Assembly (NCBI RefSeq): GCF_000218685.1
Contig: NW_006763295.1
Span: 2,182,882 to 2,246,881, forward strand
Source: Serpula lacrymans var. lacrymans S7.9
Lineage: Eukaryota; Basidiomycota; Agaricomycetes; Boletales; Serpulaceae
Direction of reading: 5' to 3'
Length of the DNA stretch: 64,000 nt
The notes under the pieces were generated by a model. It searched no databases. It had not been told where the DNA came from and saw only the letters and a list, made by a program, of their open reading frames with translations. Made by a program: the position numbers and the translations under genes. Below are positions 56,867 through 64,000 of this stretch, in pieces; position 1 is the stretch's first letter; each line of letters opens with the position of its first letter.

Positions 56867-58135
56867 ATGTTTACTTCCCACTCTACCGGCTTCCCTATCA
56901 CCACCTACTCTGTACCCGGCGAAGCCAACAAACGAGTGTCTTTTGCCCGTGGGCAACAACATGACCAAGCTGACATCTCTGACACCATAGAACTAATGTC
57001 AGCCAGAAACGCCTATGTCTATCTATTTTACAAAACAGAAAAATGCTACCCCAATGCATACCATGCTTTTTCTTCCATGCATACCTTCCTTGCCATAGAC
57101 CTCGTAGCTGATGAACTCTTAAAAGCCATAGACTCACTACATTTGTTGGAAAGCAAACATTCGCTGCTCAGCAGTCCGGACTCGAGTATCCGTCGGGCAC
57201 TCTGGATGGAAAAGTTAGTTTTGGAATCTTTGCAACGATGCTTGAGGATGAACTCCTTGAGTGGGCAGACGGACGCGGCAAAGGCATATTTGGAATTAGG
57301 CGGGAGGACCTTGTTAACAGAAGCACACACGCGGATAGAGCGAGATGGTTGTTTGAGTACTCCTCCACCTGGTTTGTCCCACCGGTCCCTATTGTACCCA
57401 GATCGGACCAGTGTTACCCCGGAGCGCACTTACCACATTGTTACCCGACAACCTCCGCCCACCCAGTTAGCGGAAAAATACATTCCCACCATCCCAACCA
57501 GCCCGATCTCACAAGAGTTGAGCACCTCCAGTCCCCGTTCCACTGGGGGAAACCCAAAACCACAGCCACCCCAGTCGCCTCCACCTTGACCAGTACCAAA
57601 TGCCCAAACCCGTCACCTGACGAACCGACGAGGAGCCCGACTTGGCCAGCAAGAAGTGATACTCCAGATCCCCGCCAGCAGAACTCCATTGAAGTGTTGA
57701 TCTCATATGTCGAAGAGTCCGAAAGACAGTCCGCCTGGCACAATGCGCAGGCCTGAGGCTGGCTCTCCCTCCAATCCAATCAACGTAGACAATGCCGACA
57801 TGGTCAACCAGTTGTACGCAGGAACGTACAACCTGGGAGATGATGATTGCCCTACTCCCCAATCCAACACCTCGTCCAATACCAGACAAAAATATTACCA
57901 AGGTGTTCACGACAACACTCCTTACTGCCAAAACTGCAGTTGAAGTGATCATCGCACATATTACTGCGAAGCCTACTACTGCCCCGACTGCGACCATTAT
58001 GCACCAGGACATAGTTTCAACTGGTGTCCTATTCGTAGGGAAAACAAAGATAGGATTCTGATGGAGGGGTTACATGGAGATGTCAGCTACAACGATAGTT
58101 ACAACATGGATGGTGAAGGTACCAAATTTCGGTGA
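56867..58135 (+). pseudogene. Accessory ORF downstream of pol, decayed
   Basis: One reading frame continues from 56867 to about 58,135, interrupted by three TGA codons. The first 240 residues are open (alpha-helical, with DISDTIELMSARNAYVYLFY). The C-terminal part is Cys/His-rich (YCQNCS, then YYCEAYYCPDCDHYAPGHSF and NWCPIRR), like a zinc-binding domain. The position between chromodomain and 3' LTR is unusual for a Ty3/gypsy element. No known family is recognised. Confidence 0.6.
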
Positions 58136-58159
58136 AACTCGAAGCAAGTAAGGGGGTAA

Positions 58160-58571
58160 TGTTATGATTTCTATTCTCTTTTACGGACTACTCATTTTTC
58201 TTTACTCATTGGTTATACCATCAGACCAATGACTCATTTCCTTCCCATATATTTCCATTCTCTTTGCAGTCGTATTACTTTGTATAGTACTTAGTCCTCA
58301 ATGGACAGACCAGCCCTAAATAGGACCTAACTTCTATCACCGATTCTATCTCCTATAAATATGCTTGTAACAGTAGTAGTACTCTTCAATGTGATTCTAT
58401 GCAGTTTACGCTTACAAAGCTAGACTCCTAAGATCAGGCTTTCATTTGGAAGAAGACCAACTCTCGTTGGAAGAACTCTATTCAGAACTACATTCTCAAA
58501 CTTGTCTTCGGATAAGTCTCTTTGAAACCTCAATGAACCCTCAGACTTTGTTAAGCACTTCATGTGTAACA
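58160..58571 (+). repeat. 3' LTR of the chromovirus
   Basis: 412 bp from TGTTATGATTTC to ATGTGTAACA, collinear with the 5' LTR. Confidence 0.9.
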
Positions 58572-58981
58572 CTATCAACAAATAATATATTGGTCAAGGA
58601 AAACACTACCTAGGCATTGGCTTGGCTACCCCCTTCCATACACAATGAATGGCTTGAACGCACTAACTTCAAAGACTGTCAAGCCCTCAATGAATAGTTA
58701 CAAGAATGGCAAAATAAAAACCTGGCCAGGGACGGTGTAAGCTAACTAGCTCACCACAATGACAACATCACTAATATTGTATTGCATCATTGCTCTGTAT
58801 ATTGGAATCCTACAGTATATCAACTATATAATCCTATCATTCGCTACACTGTTCAGTAGGATAGTCCTTTCCCCAGTTCTATCATATCCTAATTCCAATT
58901 CTGACATCTCCCCATAATTCAGTGTTGCCACTGTATGGTGGCCTTACACTTTGCTTAGTCTATATATTGCGGCTATCTGTA
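58572..58981. other. Flank with decayed repeat sequence
   Basis: The plus strand reads as a broken frame (WLERTNFKDCQALNE, then LQEWQNKNLARDGVS) of unknown transposon origin. No intact gene is present. Confidence 0.35.
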
Positions 58982-59397
58982 CAAGGGGCATCCAAGGAGG
59001 GGAGGCCTAACCCCAACTTGATTCTGCTAAATTCACCATGTTTTGTAAAGCTTATAGCTCACTCATTCAAAGGCCAATCAAGCTTGAAAAAATTAATGCA
59101 TATAGATTGTAACTAATTCTATCAGTATATAAAAAAGCACAAATGGTGGTAGCAGTGACACTTATCCCAAGGTGTGGGAAAAATGAAAAAGTTTGGTGAT
59201 TTTTGACACACAGGTATTTTTTTCCGTCTAGCACAATAACCTCTGTCAAAAGTGTTCTGTTCTAGCAGTGTAGATGAGTTGTTTGGCATTCAAATGGTTC
59301 TCCTGTTGTAATATTTGGGCAATGCGTTCAGGAGATATGAATCAAATGGAAAACAAATCAAGTCGGGGTCAGGCATTCCCTTTTTGGATGCCCCTTG
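58982..59397. mobile_element. hAT-like MITE, 416 bp, 8 bp TSD
   Basis: Terminal inverted repeats of about 43 bp start CAAGGGGCATCCAA and end with the complement. They are flanked by a perfect 8 bp direct repeat TATCTGTA (58974-58981 and 59398-59405). The 8 bp duplication and CA-GG ends fit the hAT superfamily. No transposase frame is present. Confidence 0.85.
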
Positions 59398-59496
59398 TAT
59401 CTGTATGGTATTATTTGCCATTTGGGATCTCCCTGGTTCGTTGGATGTCTCCAGATTACTACTGTTGCATTCGGAAGTGCACATCCACTGACAAGT

Positions 59497-59803
59497 ATGG
59501 GTAAAGCGCCCAGAAAACGTTCGTCGTCGTCTGCATCGCATGGGAAGAAACAAAATATCGCGAAGCAAGCCGTAAAGAAGAAGCAGAAGCAAGTTTCTAA
59601 AGACTGGACGGCAAGGACTAGGGAGGCACTTGATAACGATGCGCATACCATATACACGGTGACTACCATATCTTGTACTTGTTTTTTTTCTGTTAATATT
59701 ATTGTAGCTAAATGCCCAAGCCCAAGGCCGGCCACAGCCGTCTAATCTACCAGAGGCTAGCGATGCAGTTCAAGGCTTGACCGAGACAATCAGACATCTA
59801 TGA
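59497..59803 (+). CDS. Small lysine-rich hypothetical protein
   Basis: Two exons (59497-59658 and 59708-59803, intron GTGACT...TTGTAG) give an 85-residue protein. It has a strongly basic start (MGKAPRKRSSSSASHGKKQN) followed by KDWTARTREALDNDAHT and an amphipathic C-terminus (ASDAVQGLTETIRHL). The basic segment resembles a nuclear localisation signal. It is not recognised. The promoter region would lie in or next to the MITE at 58982-59397. Confidence 0.55.
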
Positions 59804-60195
59804 AACAATCAAGCTTTTGAAGGAGATCAAACCAAAATGTATTTCTTATGCATTTCTAAATACCGTATCCAACGAACATGCTATAACTAGCAGACACCAC
59901 CAACTTAAACACCAGATCAGTAAGTAACCAAAAACAACAGCTCGAATAACGAAATTGACAATCAAACGATTAGGGGGATTGTCGAAAACTGGACGAGGAT
60001 CCAAAGTACATAATGATCAGAAGAAGTATATCGAGTACCACCCATTTACAGGCAGCAAGTCAGTAAATTTCATAATGTAAATTCGAGATGGGGAAAAAAA
60101 ATATTGTCCGAAATCATACACGCAAATCATAGCCAGCAATCCAGCAGCCAGCTCTCATCGCAACTCGTCGCATTTCATCACTTGCCCATACAGGC
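59804..60195. other. Convergent intergenic region
   Basis: This is AT-rich sequence with an A-rich run near 60,095. No gene or structured RNA is visible. Confidence 0.5.
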
Positions 60196-63100
60196 CTACC
60201 TGTCTTCCCAGTTCGGTTTGGGCGAGCCGAGAGACAGTTTGCCTTGTAGCTTCCTCTGTCGTAAGTTCTTTACTTCTGTGTTGATTAGGTCTCGGAGACG
60301 CTCCAAGTCAAGACTACGCTCCGCTCGCGAGCCCATGAGAACATTGCGCCAGATCCCTGCCGCAGCAACAGAATTATCGATATTGAGCTGCATTGGTCGA
60401 TGCAGACGGACCATCTTCTGCATAAGGTGGTCTGGGTTCGCATAGATAGCGCCTGGCCAGGCAACACGGATGGCAAACCACCAACCGAGAGGCTGTAAAT
60501 GATGAGCAGAATATCAAAAGAAGAACCAAAATAAAAGACTCACTCGACCATCAGGAAGGGTTCGTTCAGGGTATGAGTCGTAGGTTGTCAATGCACCATC
60601 CGGCAACGAAAATCTAGATCGAAAAGTCAATACGTGGACGGAAATGCCACCACCACGAGAACCTACCTGTGCACAACCCAGTGGTTCTCGTCCGAACGGT
60701 GCTTAGCAAGCACCACAATAAGTCGTGGGGACCCTTCTAATCCAAATGGCGCCCAAAGATCTCTTAACATCCCACACGCATCACCATGACGTCCGTTGAA
60801 CACAGCGGTACTTATGGCATCCGCCATGTTGGGGGGAACAAACAGCCTATCCACGCGTCCACCAGGACTGTCAGTCATACGACTCCTCACATATCGCTTG
60901 TACGTTTGAGTCGACCAGATACTTAGTGCAACCTCGTCCACTTGCTGTCCGCGAGTCGTACTATTCAACGCGCCATCGATTTCGCTCATGGGCCATATGA
61001 TCGCCCAGCTGAGTAAACGTTGGTGGATTCGTTGCCACGGCGGAGGAAGCGTCTCGCCGAACTCGCCACCGGCCTGGTTCCAAAGTTGAGAGTTTTGTGA
61101 GGGTACCATATCACGGCGACTGCTTCCATCTTGACCAAGTGGAATAGGCGGAAGCGGCGGGGATGATGGTCGACGATCTGTATAGTTACCCGAGTCTGGT
61201 ATTTCAGGCAAGCCAGACTCCGTAAACGCGCCATGACCCTCCTCGTACTCATCCTGGTCGTCTCTTGCCACTTCCCACGTTTTATGGGTTATCGCCGACT
61301 GACTTCCACCGGGCTTCACGCGTAACTTGTACAGCTCTTCCTCCAAGAACTGCTGACCAGGCGAGTCATCACGGTCGCCCGTCATAAAGTCACTAATTCC
61401 ACGTGTCTCGGTGATCGTCGTCGCACCAAATCCATGCATATGGGCTCCACCATCGTCATCGTCGTCATTGTCAACCTCGTCCCCATAAGTCCCGTTATCT
61501 TCAGAGCATGTAAGAAAACATATCGTGGCATTACACAGGAAGAAGACTAACCCATAATCTCCGTCTCGCCTGGTTGGAACATCGATTCGGCCATGGTACC
61601 GGTCGGCTGTGTATTAATATTCACTGTTTGCGTCCGAGGCGTCTGTTGTTCATACTCTTCACCACCATCAGTGTATTCTGTATGCATGCGGTATTGTTGT
61701 TCTCGAGTAGCTGTGGATGAAGCATAAGACGCTTGACTTCGAGGTGGCATTTGAACGGGCAGGGACTGAGGGCTCAGCACATCAAGACGTTCGTGCATCT
61801 TAATCATGCCATTCATCAGTTCTTTCGCCCATTCAGGGGGCTCACGCTATAAAAACAAAACAAAGTCTAAGACAAATAGAGGATGACAATAGGCGAGGGA
61901 ACGCACCGTGTTGGGTTCAAACTCGACGTCAAGATGGACACTTGGATCGTGGTTATGAAACGATTTATGGTATTGTTTGATTGACTTTCATTCGATACAG
62001 TCAGCGCCACTCTGAACTTCACCAAAAATATAATGCTCACCTCCGGATCGTAGTCCATTCCAAGCTTCTTCACACGTTGCCTCACTGCTTTTCGTAGAGC
62101 CTTTTTCACAACCTCATGCGTGGTGGTATCGTCCATCTGATGCAGCAATATACACAAGTCCATATCATGGAAATGCGAGTTGACAATCTCGGTCTCCAGC
62201 GCGCTAGGTGCATATGATGTACGTGTGCGTGGACCGCGCGACGCAAGAGCAGCAGCAACGAGCTCTTCTTCGGCTGGGTTTAGTGAGAATGACGGGGACT
62301 CGGGGCGCGATGGTGTAGGCGTTTTCCCTCCATCAGCTTCCACATGAGAATGTGAGCGATGACTACGGGACTGATGAGAGTGTATGTCTGACAGCTTGCT
62401 GCTCCGGACCTTATTTCCAGCTTCCGAGCGCGAAAGAACTGATTGCTGTCTCTGCTGCACTTGCGTCTGTGTAGCTGACGAGGCCGCGAAAAGAAGGTCC
62501 TCGTGAGTCGCTGCATGACGGTATGGTGAAAATGGACGGTTGTGGTGTGACGGAGACATAGGACCACTACTCATAGCCCGCGCCTTCGCTTCCCCATCGC
62601 TCATCCCGCCACCACTCACCATGGACCTCACCTTCTCTTTCCCTGGGCTCTGTGGAGCCTTTTTCAAATAAGCCTGACTGGGAGAGTCCGATGGCGATAC
62701 ACTCGGCTCTCGCCGGTGTGATCGGGGTGAGCTCAATAGTTGTGTTGTTCGCCCCGAAGGGCTGAGCAGTGTGCTGGGAGGAAGAGGCGGGTAGTCCGTC
62801 CCCGTACGAGATTGGACTTTGGTGGTTGAACGTGATCTAACAGAATGAACCTGGGACTGCGATTGCATTGCTGAAACGTGAGAACGAGACGACATTACGG
62901 GGTCGTCTCCCGGCGCTACACTTTTAGTTGCTCTACTTGGAGCCCTCTATATTAGAACCAAACATGAGGATCGACTGTGAGCCTATACAAATCTACGAGC
63001 CACTTACAGTGGGAGCAGGACCAGTGACGGTTGCGCGATCTTCGCTTTCCACGATAGATCCTGACTTGCGGGATTTGGTATGTTGGCTGACTTGAGACTG

Positions 63101-63981
63101 GGAGTGGGAACGGGAGCGGGACTGTCGCGTCTTCGATCCACTGGCGCTCGAAGGGGGCTCAATGTTGATTTGAAGCGAAGCAGATGTTGGAGAGGCCATT
63201 GACATGGGCAGAGGAACGTTGACGCCAGTATGGGGTGTACTAGAAGGCCAGTTGGGCTATAAAAAGAGTCAGTAGGTGTCTTTGTGATACGGCAATGTGG
63301 GGTCGTCGACGTGCTAGACGTACCGCCCATGTGGTCCACAGCGGTGGTACACTGTTGTGGCCGTTGTCAGGGAGAGGGCCTAAATTGCCAAAGGAAGGGC
63401 CAGAGTCAAATGACTCGTAGTGTGGCCCAGGGGGATCTTGGGGGCCTGGCTCCGGCTGTCCACCAGAGATCCATCACCATTCAGCACCACACTTATGCTT
63501 TGGTGGAGAAAAATAGAAGAAAAAGTGAAGAAAGAAGAGCTTACCATTCCGGTTGAGCGTATTCCTATCGTAATTTCTGATTTTCGACCCTCCTGCACGT
63601 TTGAATCGATTTCGTCTCTGTCTCCGTCATCTCCGTTGCGATAGGACGCCTGTGAGCGGGAAGCGTCGTCGAGGCGAGCGGCGCTTATAGTGCTGCGGTT
63701 TGGGGAAGGCTGTTGGAGATTAGGAAAGCCAGAGGACAGTGGCGAGCCGATCTGTGACATTTGGGAGTCGCGCATGCCCTCAAGGTAAAGGAGAACTGTA
63801 GACAGATTGGTAATCGCTGGCGATGAGGACGAGAGCCAAGCTTACCTTTCTCGTTCGGACCTGTGAAAAGAGGAAATTGGGAATCAGTTTTTGGCTGGAA
63901 GATGTGTTTTATTTGCAAACCTGGTGTGCTCGAACGAAGAAGGATGGGTTTGAGAACTTCTGTAGCTCCTACAGCGGACAT
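60196..63981 (-). CDS. Large disordered protein with Ulp1-like C-terminal domain, probable pseudo-protease
   Basis: The start is taken as ATG 63981, 19 bases from the window end. It is followed by a 15-base microexon and a splice to CTACAG, giving EKVLLYLEGMRDSQMS. About 650 residues are Ser/Arg/His-rich and disordered, with one conserved helical block (HFHDMDLCILLHQMDDTTTH, then KKLGMDYDPE). The C-terminal 250 residues resemble the C48/Ulp1 fold: a helix with QQVDEVALSIWSTQTYKRY, a strand SPRLIVVLAKH, HWVVHR with the His, and YDS with an Asp 17 residues after that His, as in Ulp1. At the nucleophile position the sequence is VAAAGIW, where active members have a Cys before the Gly, so the enzyme looks inactive. 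It might still bind SUMO or another ubiquitin-like protein; that is inference. Confidence 0.7.
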
Positions 63982-64000
63982 TTGATGGTGGGGTGTATCA

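Larger units (their letters stand above)
50537..58571 (+). mobile_element. Gutted Ty3/gypsy chromovirus with both LTRs
   Basis: Two LTRs in the same orientation bound 7.2 kb of internal sequence. It contains gag with a zinc knuckle, an integrase fragment, a chromodomain and a downstream accessory ORF. Protease, reverse transcriptase and RNase H are missing. Their place is taken by a truncated family 1 LTR and two R copies in opposite orientation. A purine-rich tract (AAGTAAGGGGGTAA) precedes the 3' LTR. Flanks are TTATC on the left and CTATC on the right, a target duplication with one change. The element cannot move by itself. Confidence 0.85.

Overview
This is a window of nuclear DNA from a basidiomycete fungus, most likely an Agaricomycete. 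The genes are dense and split by many short spliceosomal introns (about 43-85 nt where I could place both splice sites). Several gene types fit this group: a basidiomycete-style cytochrome P450, GH76 mannanase, F-box, Sec7-PH and UPF0643 genes. Ty3/gypsy chromovirus debris is also present. There are no operons, rRNA genes, CRISPR arrays or convincing tRNA genes.

Layout, left arm (1-26.6 kb): 3' end of an NADP-dependent MDR reductase; a SUR7/PalI four-helix membrane protein; a disordered hypothetical protein; a TAPT1/EMP65 family ER membrane protein (-); an F-box-like protein; a frameshifted cytochrome P450 (-); a GroES-like zinc-independent reductase; a complex I 21 kDa-type subunit (-); a UPF0643 protein; a disordered hypothetical protein (-); a gamma-glutamyltranspeptidase; and a signal peptide peptidase.

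Middle (26.6-46 kb): a 2.8 kb gene-poor regulatory stretch leads into an AreA/NIT2-type GATA factor (nitrogen regulation). It is followed by a Sec7-PH ARF-GEF, a secreted GH76 endo-alpha-1,6-mannanase (-), a 2.2 kb gap, and YSH1/CPSF73 (-), the mRNA 3'-end endonuclease.

Right (46-59.4 kb): a nested transposon block. An LTR-flanked chromovirus (50,537-58,571) keeps a gag, a small integrase piece, a chromodomain and an accessory zinc-finger-like ORF, but has lost protease, reverse transcriptase and RNase H. In their place sit a truncated LTR of another family and two nearly identical 1.8 kb copies of a repeat called R here. The two copies are in opposite orientation and form a large inverted repeat with a 684 bp spacer. 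Older, CpG-poor R copies lie to the left, interrupted by three solo LTRs with intact 5 bp target duplications. A 416 bp hAT-like MITE with a perfect 8 bp target duplication ends the block. Beyond it are a small lysine-rich protein gene and, on the minus strand to the window edge, a long disordered protein. That protein ends in a Ulp1-like domain whose expected catalytic cysteine appears replaced by alanine.

The cellular genes have unrelated jobs (redox, membrane, nitrogen regulation, vesicle traffic, wall remodelling, RNA processing), as is usual in a fungal genome. The most unusual structures are the large inverted repeat inside the gutted retrotransposon, a 21 bp-phased triple palindrome beside YSH1, the decayed P450 and the probable pseudo-protease.
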